Shown: positions 55,577 through 64,000 of the stretch, piece by piece | How positions within the stretch are numbered: the stretch's first letter is position 1 | How the letters are laid out: every line of letters starts with the position of its first letter | DNA from: Streptomyces sp. AM 4-1-1 | Lineage (GTDB): Bacteria; Actinomycetota; Actinomycetes; Streptomycetales; Streptomycetaceae | Direction: 5' to 3' | Length of the DNA: 64,000 nucleotides | Assembly (NCBI RefSeq): GCF_029167625.1 | Contig: NZ_CP119145.1 | Location: 6,324,001-6,388,000 of the forward strand | Program-made: the position numbers and the translations under genes | The notes under the pieces: model-generated | Seen by the model: the letters and a program-made list of their open reading frames with translations, nothing else | Databases searched by the model: none | Told to the model about the DNA's origin: nothing

Positions 55577-56308
55577 ATGCGTACCTCCATCCGCCGTCCT
55601 GCCGTACTCGCCGCCACGGCCGTCGCCGCGCTCGGCCTGCCGCTCACGGCCTGCGGGGACGCCGGGGGTACGAGGGACGAGGGGGCCGCCGACCTGCGGA
55701 GGTACGACCTCGCGGACGGCGGTGCCGCACAGGGCGGAGCCGGCCCGGACGCCTCGGACCCGGGTGTCACGGGAGCCACCGGGGCCACGGCCTCCGGTTC
55801 CGGCGCCTCGGGAGCCACCGGGCCCGCCGTCTCCGCCACGCGGGCCGGTACCAGGGGGGAGGCCGTCGCCGGGGCCCCGGTCTGCACCGTCGACGACCTG
55901 AGGATCACGGCGACCGAGCAGGAAGGAGTGCCCACCACACACATCACCCTGACCGCCAAGAACACCTCGGGTCACAGCTGCACGCTGCTCCGGTACCCGC
56001 TGATCGCGTTCGGCGACATCCCCCGGACCCCGAAGGACGTCGCACCCGTCGCCAAGAGCAGGCCCGGCGTCCCGATCGTGCTGGACCCGGGCGCCCCGGC
56101 CCACGCGTCCGTCCGGATCAACGACGGCGGTACCCACGGGGACGACCGCACCGTCACCTCCTTCCACGTGAACCTCTTCGCCGCCGACGGGCCCACCGGG
56201 GGCGGCAGGACCGTCACCGCGCCCAGGGGCGGCATGGCCGTCGACGACGCGGCCGCCAGGACCGGCTACTGGACGTACGAACTCCGCGACGACGCCGACG
56301 ACTTCTGA
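55577..56308 (+). CDS. DUF4232 lipoprotein
   Basis: A 243-residue predicted lipoprotein: signal peptide and lipobox 'LPLTAC' with Cys about 26. A Gly/Ala/Ser/Thr-rich linker (about 50-98, with repeated GATG/SGATG units) follows, then a DUF4232 domain starting 'CTVDDLRITATEQEG' with 'HITLTAKNTSGHSCTLLRYP'. It is related to the protein at 20602. The function is unknown. Confidence 0.82.
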   Translation: MRTSIRRPAVLAATAVAALGLPLTACGDAGGTRDEGAADLRRYDLADGGAAQGGAGPDASDPGVTGATGATASGSGASGATGPAVSATRAGTRGEAVAGAPVCTVDDLRITATEQEGVPTTHITLTAKNTSGHSCTLLRYPLIAFGDIPRTPKDVAPVAKSRPGVPIVLDPGAPAHASVRINDGGTHGDDRTVTSFHVNLFAADGPTGGGRTVTAPRGGMAVDDAAARTGYWTYELRDDADDF

Positions 56309-56535
56309 TCCGCTGTACCTGATCGCCCCCATCGCCCCCGTCCGCTCGGGGGATCACCCGCGACGACCACCAGGACGGAGGCACGCCGGTGGTCCTCCGC
56401 CGTCGGGCACCCTCGCGCATCCGGACCGATCCCTCCCGGACCAATCCTTTTCGGCGACGGCTCCGAACAAGTGATGACAACGATCGAACGTAGTTCCGGT
56501 CAAGAGCCGGGGCTGCCGGAAGGGGACGCATCTTC
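56309..56535. other. Intergenic DNA upstream of the CHRD gene
   Basis: About 230 bases; the CHRD promoter should lie here. I see no gene or strong palindrome. Confidence 0.4.
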
Positions 56536-57369
56536 ATGACAGCCCGTCGTACGACCCGCCTCACCACCCTCATAGTCCTGCCCGCGGCCCTCATGCTCGC
56601 CGCGACCGCACCGGCCCTGGCGCACGACGCGCACGACGGCCACGCGGACAGCGCGGCGAAAGCCGTGGACGGCGACACCTACCAGATCGATCTGGAGCAA
56701 CTGAACGACTCCGGCGCGAGCGGCGCGGCGCTGCTGAGCCTGGACGGCGACAAGCTGACCGTGAAGATCGAGGCCGACGGGCTGGTGCCCGGACAACCGC
56801 ACGCGCAGCACATCCACGGTTCCACCGACGGCCACGACTTCAGGTGCCCGGACAAGAGCGCGGACAAGGACGGCGACGGAATCGTCTCGACCGCCGAAGG
56901 AATGCCGGTCTACGGGGACATCAACATCTCCCTGACGACCAAGGGGGACACGTCCAAGAGCAGTGGCCTCGCCGTCGACCGGATGCCCGTCGCGGACAAG
57001 AACGGCAAGCTGACCTACTCCCGGACGATTCCCGTGTCGCAAGCGGTGGTCGACCACATCAAGGACCTGCACGTCGTGCAGCACGGCATCGATCCCAACG
57101 GCAACGGTGCGTACGACTTCGGCAAGGGGAAGAGCGAACTCGACCCGAAGCTTCCCCAGGAAGCCACCGCCCCCGCCGACTGCGGCATGGTCAGGGGCGC
57201 CGCCGTCGGGTCCATGCCGGTGGGCGGGGTCGAGACCGGCTCCGGTACCACCCAGGGAATCGAGTCACCGGGCCTCCTCGCCGGCGGCGCCGCGTCCGTA
57301 CTCGCCGCGGGAGGGCTCTTCGTCCTCCGGCGCCGGACGGGCACGACCGGCACCCCGCGCCGCGGCTGA
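56536..57369 (+). CDS. Exported CHRD-domain protein with C-terminal membrane anchor
   Basis: A 277-residue surface protein: signal peptide (about 1-30), a His-rich N-terminus (HDAHDGHADS), then a CHRD-like domain ('GDTYQIDLEQLNDSGASGAA', 'PHAQHIHG', 'VVQHGIDPNGNG'). A Gly/Ser/Thr linker and a C-terminal hydrophobic segment ending in RRR follow, as in wall-sorted proteins. No LPxTG-like motif is present before the last segment (IESPGLLAGG). The class F sortase gene follows 57 bases later, so it may be a non-canonical substrate or partner. Confidence 0.75.
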   Translation: MTARRTTRLTTLIVLPAALMLAATAPALAHDAHDGHADSAAKAVDGDTYQIDLEQLNDSGASGAALLSLDGDKLTVKIEADGLVPGQPHAQHIHGSTDGHDFRCPDKSADKDGDGIVSTAEGMPVYGDINISLTTKGDTSKSSGLAVDRMPVADKNGKLTYSRTIPVSQAVVDHIKDLHVVQHGIDPNGNGAYDFGKGKSELDPKLPQEATAPADCGMVRGAAVGSMPVGGVETGSGTTQGIESPGLLAGGAASVLAAGGLFVLRRRTGTTGTPRRG

Positions 57370-57426
57370 GCCGGACCCGTACGAGAAGACGACGGACCAG
57401 GACCGGACGCGGGAGCAGGGGAAACG

Positions 57427-58128
57427 ATGAGCACAGCACAGGACGACGACCACACCGGCACCCGCCGTCGCCGACGGAACGTCCTGCTCGTCGCGACCAC
57501 CGCCCTGCTCGTGATCGGCGGGCTGCTGCTGGCCCTGGGAACCGGTCGGCAGCGGCCCGCCCCTCCGCGCGCCGTGGAGAAGGGCACACAGGCCGCCGAG
57601 CCCCCGTCCTCCCGTACTCCCTCCGGGAACGCCACCACCGGGTCCGGGGGCACGTCGTATCCCACGCCGCTGCCCGCGTCCCGGCCGGTGCGCGTCACCA
57701 TCCCCGCCCTCCACGTCTCCTCGTCCCTGGAGGAACTGGGGCTCGGCGAGGGACGCGCGATGGAAACCCCGCACGACCCCGACAAGGCGGGCTGGTACCG
57801 TCCGGGCCCGGCCCCCGGGGCTTCGGGCCCGGCCGTCATCGCCGGGCACGTCACGTGGAACGGCGTACCGGCGGTCTTCTTCGAACTCGCCGAACTCGAC
57901 CCCGGCGACCGGATCGACGTGGAACGCCAGGACGGACGCACCGCCGAGTTCACCGTCGACCGCACGGCTGTCTACCCCAAGGACCGGTTCCCCACCGTCG
58001 AGGTGTACCGCAACCTCGACCATTCCGGTCTGCGCCTGATCACCTGCGGCGGGTCCTACTCCAAGGCCGAGAGCCGTTACGCCGCCAACGTCGTCGTCTA
58101 CGCCACACTGACCGGCAGTCACACCTGA
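57427..58128 (+). CDS. Class F sortase
   Basis: A 233-residue type II membrane protein: basic N-terminus, one membrane anchor (about 18-40), a Pro/Thr linker (about 45-80), then the sortase domain. Catalytic residues are visible: His in 'AVIAGHVTW', Cys in 'LRLITCGGSY' and Arg in 'ESRYAANVVVYA'. The short class F domain is typical of actinobacteria. It follows the CHRD protein in an apparent two-gene operon. Confidence 0.88.
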   Translation: MSTAQDDDHTGTRRRRRNVLLVATTALLVIGGLLLALGTGRQRPAPPRAVEKGTQAAEPPSSRTPSGNATTGSGGTSYPTPLPASRPVRVTIPALHVSSSLEELGLGEGRAMETPHDPDKAGWYRPGPAPGASGPAVIAGHVTWNGVPAVFFELAELDPGDRIDVERQDGRTAEFTVDRTAVYPKDRFPTVEVYRNLDHSGLRLITCGGSYSKAESRYAANVVVYATLTGSHT

Positions 58129-58240
58129 GGGTGACCACGAGAAGCGGCGGCGCGGCCGGCCCTGGCGTGGGGCAGGGCGCCCGCCGTGCATGCGGGTGAC
58201 CACCGGTGGTGCGGCCGCGCACAGCGGGTACAGGTGCCGA

Positions 58241-58690
58241 ATGACTGCTGAACCCGATGGTCCGGACGGTGCGCACCAGCGCCCGGACGGCATGAGTGAC
58301 AAGACGGTGGAGGCCCTGGGCGCGCTGTCGAAGGCGCTGGAGACCACCGAGAGGGCGCGCGGCGCCCTGTACGCGTTCCACCAGCTGACCGGTGGCGCCG
58401 ACCGTTGCGTCGGAGACGCGGTCCGGCTCCTGCGCGAGGCCGGCCACGACGAACAGGCCGACCTGGTCGAACGGGAGGTCCTGGGCCGTGACGTCATCCC
58501 CGGCCACTGGACCTTCCAGATCGTCGAGGCGTACAACCGCACCTATTACAGGCCCTTCGCCGATGTCGAGCAGCGCCTGGTCCGTGAGCTCGCCGGGGGC
58601 CGGGACCACCTGTACGAAGCGGAGATGAAGCGGGCCCGCGCAACGCACGCCCCCGGCCGGCCGCGCGACCGAAGCGGTGAGGAGGGATGA
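58241..58690 (+). CDS. Conserved actinobacterial hypothetical protein
   Basis: A 149-residue helical, soluble protein with the conserved blocks 'RARGALYAFHQLTGGAD', 'LLREAGHDEQADLVEREVLGRDVI' and 'GHWTFQIVEAYNRTYYRPF'. I do not recognise a named domain. The start at 58241 removes an unlikely leader. It is translationally coupled (ATGA) to the next membrane protein, suggesting a joint role. Confidence 0.7.
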   Translation: MTAEPDGPDGAHQRPDGMSDKTVEALGALSKALETTERARGALYAFHQLTGGADRCVGDAVRLLREAGHDEQADLVEREVLGRDVIPGHWTFQIVEAYNRTYYRPFADVEQRLVRELAGGRDHLYEAEMKRARATHAPGRPRDRSGEEG

Positions 58691-59187
58691 AACCGTCGGG
58701 ATCGACCGACCGTTCGCACTCCGGGCACGGGAAGAGTCCTTCACCCTGGCTGCGTCTGCTGCCGGGGATCTCCCCGGAGCGCCGCGGATTCATCCTGGCC
58801 TGGTGGGGGTTCACCCTCACCTTCGGCGGTATGCGGCTGCTCACCTGGCTCATCCACATCGATGTGGCCGGGGTGGGCGACGTACAGGCGGGCGGAGTGC
58901 ATATCCACCACTACGTGTGGGGGATTCTGCTTCTCGTGGGGGTGGGCGCGGCGGGTCTGGTCGAACGCTCGGCGCGGGCCCGTGCCTGGCTGGGGCTCGC
59001 CTACGGGATCGGCCTGGCGCTCGTCCTCGACGAGGCGGCCCTGCTGATCAGCCTGGAGGACGTGTACTGGGACACCGAGGGCGGGGTCAGCATCGCCCTG
59101 GCCATCGGGGTGATCGCCATCGCGGGAAGCGTCCTGGCGGTGACGCGGGAACGGCGTGCCGCCCGGAGGAGGCGGGACGAGGAGTGA
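58687..59187 (+). CDS. Integral membrane protein, function unknown
   Basis: A 166-residue protein with about four membrane helices (40-62, 80-100, 105-125, 140-158). A notable His cluster 'VHIHHYVWGILLL' lies before the second helix and could bind metal or heme. It overlaps the upstream gene by four bases. No family is recognised. Confidence 0.72.
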   Translation: MKPSGSTDRSHSGHGKSPSPWLRLLPGISPERRGFILAWWGFTLTFGGMRLLTWLIHIDVAGVGDVQAGGVHIHHYVWGILLLVGVGAAGLVERSARARAWLGLAYGIGLALVLDEAALLISLEDVYWDTEGGVSIALAIGVIAIAGSVLAVTRERRAARRRRDEE

Positions 59188-59345
59188 ACCGGTGCCGCCG
59201 CCGCCTCGCGGGTCGTGGAGGCGGGGCGGCGGCCGTGTGCCGGGGCGGGGCGGCGGCCGTGTGCCGGTGGGCGCGCGGGACGTTGAAGTACCACCGGCAC
59301 CGGCCCCTGGGACCCTTCGTCCGGATCAGGCCGGGCTCGCGGGCT

Positions 59346-60416
59346 CTACGGCACCCGTGCCGTCCACTCGGCCGTGCCGAACTTGGTGCGTACGAGTTCC
59401 TCCGCACGGGCCAGCTCGTCAGCCGTCACGGCACCCCGGGTGAGGCCGTGGCGCCTGCGGAACGAGTCGATCATGTTCTCGATGACGGACTGACGCGGCA
59501 GCCCCGTCTGCCGACGGAGGGGGTCGACACGCTTCTTGGCGCTCCTGGTGCCCTTGTCGGACATCTTCTCCTTGCCGATGCGGAGCACGTCGAGCATCTT
59601 GTCCGCGTCGATGTCGTAGGACATCGTCACGTGGTGCAGCACGGCGCCGGGCCCGCCCTCGGGGCCCACGACACGCTTCTGGGCGGCGCCCGCGATCTTC
59701 CCGATCTCGGTCGCGATGTCGTTGAGCGGCTGGTACCAGGCTTTGATGCCCATGTCACCGAGAGCTTCGAGGACCCAGTCGTCGAGGTAGGCGTAACTGT
59801 CGGCGAAGGAGAGCCCGGAGACGAGGGACTGGGGCACGGCGAGCGAGTAGGTGATGGTGCTGGCGGGCTCCGCGAACATCGCCCCGCCCCCGGAGATGCG
59901 GCGGACGACAGTGACACCGTGGCGATCGGTGCCGACGGGGTCGACCTCGTTGCGCAGGGACTGGAAGCTGCCGATGATCACAGCGGGGGAGTCCCACTCC
60001 CAGACCCGCAGCGTCGGTGGCCGCCGGCCCGCGGCGACCTCGGCGGTGATGATCTCGTCGAGCGCCATGTGGAGGGCGGGGGGCTGCGGGGCCTCGTGGA
60101 TGAGCTGCCAGTCGTAGTCGCTCCACTCGGTGGCATGTGCGAGGGCGCGGCGCACGGCGACGGCGACCCCTTCGGAGGTGAGTCCGAGCATCACGGTGGA
60201 GGCGGGCAGCGCGGCGTCGATCCGGGCGGCGAGGCCCGGTGTGTCGGTGTTGGCCGGGGCGCCCTCCAGCGCCGCGTCGATCGCGAGGATCGCCTCGTCC
60301 GGTTCGAGGAAGAAGTCTCCGGCCACTCGCACGTTCCGCAGTGCGCCGCCTTCCGTGTCCAGGTCGACGACCACGAGCTTGCCGCCGGGGACCTTGTACT
60401 CACCGTGCACGGTCAT
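59346..60416 (-). CDS. lplA: Lipoate-protein ligase A family protein
   Basis: A 356-residue protein of the biotin/lipoate A/B ligase family. Unusually, the catalytic domain follows an N-terminal domain (about 1-95, 'GGKLVVVDLDTEGGALRNVRVAG') that resembles the usual C-terminal accessory domain of LplA. The ligase core has 'ALHMALDEIITAEVAAG', 'RRISGGGAMFAEP' and the Lys in 'IGKIAGAAQKR'. It should activate or transfer lipoate to E2/H proteins. Domain order is as in actinobacterial LplA2-type proteins. Confidence 0.85.
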   Translation of the reverse strand: MTVHGEYKVPGGKLVVVDLDTEGGALRNVRVAGDFFLEPDEAILAIDAALEGAPANTDTPGLAARIDAALPASTVMLGLTSEGVAVAVRRALAHATEWSDYDWQLIHEAPQPPALHMALDEIITAEVAAGRRPPTLRVWEWDSPAVIIGSFQSLRNEVDPVGTDRHGVTVVRRISGGGAMFAEPASTITYSLAVPQSLVSGLSFADSYAYLDDWVLEALGDMGIKAWYQPLNDIATEIGKIAGAAQKRVVGPEGGPGAVLHHVTMSYDIDADKMLDVLRIGKEKMSDKGTRSAKKRVDPLRRQTGLPRQSVIENMIDSFRRRHGLTRGAVTADELARAEELVRTKFGTAEWTARVP

Positions 60417-60573
60417 GCCTCCACATCCGCCCGACCCGCGTCCGCGAATCGGCTCACCTCACACGTAACCCCGTCACCGTACGGTTTCATCCGCCCGTCC
60501 CACCGCGCCCGGGAGGTGGGGGCTTGCCCGTCTCCGCACGGGCGGCCCCCACCTGTCTGCGCCGAGGTGTTTT

Positions 60574-60618
60574 CGTTCGGGTCGGGCCGGGCTCGCGGGC
60601 TCCGGCCCGACCCGAACG
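60574..60618 (-). terminator. Terminator downstream of the truncated MMPL gene
   Basis: Perfect 17-base arms (60574-60590 and 60602-60618, core CGTTCGGGTCGGGCCGG) with an 11-base loop, immediately after the leftward MMPL stop. Confidence 0.85.
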
Positions 60619-60625
60619 GAAGGCC

Positions 60626-62143
60626 CTACCGCACGAGCACCGCCTCCGGTTCGGTGGGGCTCTGCGGTGCTTCGCCCCCCTCGTGGGCCTGGGTCAGTGC
60701 TTCGCCTTCCACGTCCACGCGCGGCAGAACCCTCTGCAGCCATCGGGGCAGCCACCACGCCTTGTCACCGAGCAGTGCCAGAACCGCGGGCACGATCGCC
60801 ATCCGCACGACGAAGGCGTCGAAGAGGACGGCCGTCGCCATGCTGAAGCCGATCATCTTGATCATGGATGCGCCCGCGCCGATGAACCCTCCGAACACGG
60901 CCATCATGATCAGAGCCGCGGCCACGACGACCCTGGCGCTGGTGCGGAACCCGGAGACGATCGCCTCGTCGGGCCGGTCGCCGCGGACGTATGCCTCGCG
61001 CATCCTCGTCACCAGGAACACCTCGTAGTCCATCGCGAGTCCGAACACGATCCCGATCATGAAAAGCGGCATCATGCTGAGGATCGGTCCGGTCTGCTCG
61101 ACGCCCAGGAGACCGGCGAGCCAGCCCCACTGGAAGACCGCCACCACGGCTCCGAGCGCGGCGGTGACCGACAGGAGAAAGCCCAGAGCGGCCTTCACCG
61201 GTACCAGGACCGAGCGGAAGATCACCATCATGAGGAGGAAGGCGAGGCCCACCACGACGGCGAGGTAGGGAACGAGGGCGCTCTTCACCTTCTGCGCGAC
61301 ATCGATGTTCATCGCGGTCATGCCGCTGACGAGGACCGTCGCCCCGGTCTCGGACCTGAAGCGGTCCGCCTGCTCGCGCACGTCGTGGATGACCTGGTCG
61401 GTCCGACTGTCGGTCGGGGCCGTGGACGGCACCGCGCTCAGCAAGGCGGTGTCGCCCGCCTCGTTGAAGACGGGCGGGGAGACCGAGACGATTCCCTCGG
61501 TCTTGGCGACCTCGGCGGCGACCATGTCGGCTGCCGCCTCGGGGTTCTCGGCGCCCCTGGCATCGACGATCACGGTCAGCGGGCCGTTGAAACCGGGGCC
61601 GAACCCATCGGCGAGGTCGTCGTAGGCGCGGCGCTCCGTGGTGGAGGTCGGCTTCACCTCGTCACCGGGAAGCCCCAGCTGGAGATCGAGGACGGGCACG
61701 GCGATCACACCGAGGCCGACCACGCCGAGGAGGAGCACCGGCAGCGGGCGGCGCAGGACGAACCGCGCCCATCGGGTGCCCGCGTTGGGCTTGCCCGCCC
61801 GCGACGCGACCGCGACCGGTTCCTTCGCCTTACGCGTCCCGCGGGGCAGCACGGCGCGGTGGAAGAAGCCGAGCAGGGCGGGAACCAGCGTCAGCGCGAT
61901 CACGACGGCGATGGTGACGACTCCGGCGGCGGCCAGGCCCATCTTGGCGAGCATCGGAATGCCGATGACGGACAGTCCCGCCAGGGCGATCACCACGGTC
62001 AGGCCGGCGAAGACCACCGCGGAACCCGCCGTGCCGACGGCCAGGCCCACCGCCTCCTCGGGGTCGTGGCCCCTGGCCCGCTCCTCGCGGTAGCGGGAGA
62101 CGATGAACATGGCGTAGTCGATGCCGACCGCCAGACCCAGCAT
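60626..62143 (-). pseudogene. MMPL/RND-type transporter, 5'-truncated
   Basis: About 505 residues remain of an MMPL exporter whose usual length is about 720. It begins abruptly inside the first membrane block (MLGLAVGIDYAMFIVSRYRE), lacking the first helix and periplasmic domain. The rest is intact: the second MMPL repeat 'FLLMMVIFRSVLVPVKAALG' and 'GLAMDYEVFLVTRMREAY'. The truncation lies about 26 bases below the terminator arm of the upstream MFS gene, and no ribosome binding site is present. It therefore looks like the remnant of a deletion or insertion that brought in the MFS gene. Confidence 0.8.
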
Positions 62144-62168
62144 CACGGTCGGCTCCGGCCTCGGCCGG

Positions 62169-62199
62169 CCTGGTGCCGGAGCACCGTTCCGGCACCAGG
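62169..62199 (-). terminator. Terminator of the MFS exporter gene
   Basis: CCTGGTGCCGGA (62169-62180) pairs with TCCGGCACCAGG (62188-62199), 12-base arms and a 7-base loop, seven bases past the leftward MFS stop. Confidence 0.85.
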
Positions 62200-62205
62200 G
62201 ACGTG

Positions 62206-63834
62206 TCAGCGGGCCACGGCTTCCGTGTCCGCCGACGGGTCGGCCTCCGCCGTCCCGCCCGTGGGGGAGGAGGCGGGGATGAGGAAGGAAGCGATCAGCC
62301 CCAGCAGGACGAACCCGGCGGCGAGGTAACCGCCGAGGACGACGCCGTCCGTCATCGCCGCGCGGGCCGCGTCCGCGACGGAGGCCGTCTGCGGGTTGGC
62401 GGCCAGGGGCCCGATGGCCGCCCCGGCGCTGTCGGTGACGGCTCCGGTGAGCCGGTCCGCCTCGCCCGCGGGCAGACCGCCGTTGGTGAGCCGGTCGTTC
62501 AGCCGGGTACTGAGCGTGGTGAAGAACGCGGTGGTCAGGGCGGCGATGCCGAGGGCGGAGCCGAGCTGACGGAAGGCGCTCTGGACCCCGGACGCCTGCC
62601 CGGAGCTGGCTTCGGGCACGTCGTTGAGGACGACGTTGGTGACCTGCGCGGTCGCGAAACCGACGCCGATCCCGTACAGGAAGAGCACCAGGGAGACAGG
62701 CCACCAGGAGCTGTCCGGGGAGGCGATCAGCCCGATCCCGGCGAGCCCGACGACCTCCAGCGCGAGCCCTACGCGCAGCTGGCCGAGCGGGGCGACCTTG
62801 GCTGCCATGCCGAAGCTGGCGCCGCTGGCGACGAAGGAGCCGATGGCCACGGGCACGAGGGCCAGACCGGCCTGCAGGGCGCTGTAGCCGAGGGTGAACT
62901 GCAGCCACAGCGGCAGGATGGCGACGACGCCGAACTCGCCGATGCCGATGATCAGCGTGGCGATGTTGCCGCCCCGGAACGACGCGATGGAGAACAGGCT
63001 CACGTCCATCAGGACCCGGTCCGCGTCGCCCTTGCGGCCAAGTGAAATCTGCCGCCGTACGAACGCGTAGAGGCTGACGGCCGAGAGGACCAGGGCGACC
63101 AGGACGGGCGAGGGGCCGCCGGACCAGGTGAGTCCGAGGATCTCCAGGGGATGCACGGTGGTGATCCAGCCGTACGTACGTCCCTCGACCAGACCGAAGG
63201 CGAGCAGCCCGAGGGCGGCGACGGAGAGCAGCGCTCCCGGTACGTCGACGCGGCCCCGGGTCCGGGGCGAGGGGGCCATGTACAGCAGCACACCGACCCC
63301 GACCAGCACGGACAGCGGTACGTTGATACCGAAGGCCCAGCGCCAGGAGACGTGCTCGGCGAGCCAGCCGCCCAGCAGCGGGCCGAGCGCGGCGGCGGCG
63401 CCGATGGTCGAGCCCCACACGGCGAACGCCTGACCGCGCGCCTTGCCGGTGAACGTCGCCTTCAGCAGGGACAGCGAGGTCGGCAGCAGCATCGCCGCTC
63501 CGGCGCCCTGGAGGAACCGGGCCAGGATGAGAAGTCCGCTGTTGGGCGCGAGCCCGGCGAGCACGCTGGTCGCCCCGAAGACGACGACGCCGCCGACGAA
63601 GATCCGGCGGGCTCCGAAGATGTCGGCCAGCCGGCCGGTGAGCAGGAGCAGCGCCGCGAAGACGATGGCGTACGACTCCTGAATCCACTGCGCCTGGGCG
63701 GAGGTGGCGTCCAGGTCCTCGATGACCGAGGGAACGATCACGTTCACGATCGTGGTGTCCACCACGATCAGCGCCACCCCCAACGCGATCGCGATCAGGC
63801 CGAGCCACCGGCGGGTGGCAGAAGAGCTACGCAT
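62206..63834 (-). CDS. MFS drug exporter, DHA2 (14-helix) family
   Basis: A 542-residue EmrB/QacA-type proton-coupled exporter with about fourteen helices. Motif D1/'VDTTIVNVIVPSVI', motif A 'GRLADIFGARRIFVGG', motif B 'LQGAGAAMLLPTSLSLL' and motif C 'STIGAAAALGPLLGGWL' are all clear. ATG 63834 is preceded by GGAAGGAG at five bases. A good promoter and repeated half-sites sit upstream (63847-63900), so it is probably controlled by a repressor gene beyond the window. The substrate is unknown, likely a toxic or self-made compound. Confidence 0.9.
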   Translation of the reverse strand: MRSSSATRRWLGLIAIALGVALIVVDTTIVNVIVPSVIEDLDATSAQAQWIQESYAIVFAALLLLTGRLADIFGARRIFVGGVVVFGATSVLAGLAPNSGLLILARFLQGAGAAMLLPTSLSLLKATFTGKARGQAFAVWGSTIGAAAALGPLLGGWLAEHVSWRWAFGINVPLSVLVGVGVLLYMAPSPRTRGRVDVPGALLSVAALGLLAFGLVEGRTYGWITTVHPLEILGLTWSGGPSPVLVALVLSAVSLYAFVRRQISLGRKGDADRVLMDVSLFSIASFRGGNIATLIIGIGEFGVVAILPLWLQFTLGYSALQAGLALVPVAIGSFVASGASFGMAAKVAPLGQLRVGLALEVVGLAGIGLIASPDSSWWPVSLVLFLYGIGVGFATAQVTNVVLNDVPEASSGQASGVQSAFRQLGSALGIAALTTAFFTTLSTRLNDRLTNGGLPAGEADRLTGAVTDSAGAAIGPLAANPQTASVADAARAAMTDGVVLGGYLAAGFVLLGLIASFLIPASSPTGGTAEADPSADTEAVAR

Positions 63835-63846
63835 GCCAACTCCTTC

Positions 63847-63900
63847 CATGGTGGAATAATTTGATAGTGGAAGGATAAATTGGGGACGGTAGGTTGTCAA
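63847..63900 (-). promoter_or_regulatory. MFS promoter with operator-like repeats
   Basis: On the minus strand TTGACA (63895-63900) and TATCCT (63872-63877) are separated by exactly 17 bases, a strong SigA-type promoter. Between it and the start, TTCCA-TGG-TGGAA (63844-63856) forms a palindrome and a further TTCCAC half-site lies at about 63867-63872. This AT-rich patch is a good candidate operator. Confidence 0.65.
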
Positions 63901-64000
63901 AAGGCATGGCCGGCACGGACGACCGGCCCGGGGTGAGGAAAGGTGGCGCCGGCGGTGGAGGGATCGACACGCGGTGAGATGACCGCGCAGCGTGAACGGC
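63901..64000 (+). other. Right window edge, possible start of a divergent gene
   Basis: An ATG at 63979 begins MTAQRER and runs off the window. A regulator divergent from the exporter would be usual, but seven codons are too few to call. Confidence 0.25.

Noticed and set aside
60626..63808. A single 1060-residue minus-strand protein joining MFS and MMPL sequence
   Set aside because: The upper part is an out-of-frame shadow of the MFS gene; the frame only becomes meaningful at the MMPL part, and a terminator lies between.

Overview
The window is high-GC actinobacterial DNA with strong third-position G/C bias. It is almost certainly a Streptomyces chromosome: it carries an actinobacterial four-gene glutamate-type ABC importer, an F420-dependent luciferase-like oxidoreductase, a class F sortase, a GH75 chitosanase, a SigB-type sigma factor, an ANTAR protein, a monomeric isocitrate dehydrogenase and DUF4232 proteins. 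No rRNA, tRNA or CRISPR array was seen.

Layout. 1-2861 is a decayed mobile-element edge: the tail of a serine recombinase, a membrane-anchored Mrr-like nuclease and a frameshifted tyrosine integrase. 2882-6798 holds housekeeping and stress genes (PcaL-type fusion, MBL hydrolase, exonuclease III, CsbD, DUF6278). 6922-10127 is a gluABCD-type importer. 10526-14276 has exported gamma-glutamyltransferase, a chitosanase behind a palindromic operator, and a divergent methionine aminopeptidase / XRE pair. 14485-24698 contains a reductive pyrimidine (or hydantoin) catabolic set: beta-ureidopropionase-like amidohydrolase, class III aminotransferase, dihydropyrimidinase, F420-dependent oxidoreductase and a zinc alcohol dehydrogenase. 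It is interrupted by a secreted phosphodiesterase, a DUF4232 protein and a membrane protein. 24815-27525 is a signalling patch (PAS-GAF protein, SigB-like sigma factor overlapping it tail to tail, ANTAR protein).

The most distinctive region is 27780-42210: a divergent pyruvyltransferase gene followed by twelve tightly packed genes that encode a complete ADP-heptose pathway (GmhA, GmhB, bifunctional HldE) together with two GT9 heptosyltransferase-like enzymes, five other glycosyltransferases, a UDP-xylose-synthase-like enzyme and a carbamoyltransferase. This looks like a machine for a decorated heptose-containing glycan or glycoconjugate in a Gram-positive. Its hldE carries an in-frame hexanucleotide-repeat expansion (Thr-Asp/Thr-Gly) inside the kinase domain.

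42312-46849 holds an accessory respiratory set (CtaD, CtaF, QcrB paralogues) without the other subunits. 47070-52872 has a FUSC transporter, a NUDIX hydrolase, an amidase and NADP-isocitrate dehydrogenase. 53015-60416 has a lipoprotein, an epoxide-hydrolase-like enzyme, a DUF4232 lipoprotein, a CHRD protein next to a class F sortase, a conserved hypothetical pair and a lipoate-ligase-like protein. The right end has a 5'-truncated MMPL transporter abutting the terminator of an intact 14-helix MFS drug exporter. Two genes (ctaD and the lipoprotein at 53015) appear to start at AUU codons placed correctly behind good ribosome binding sites.
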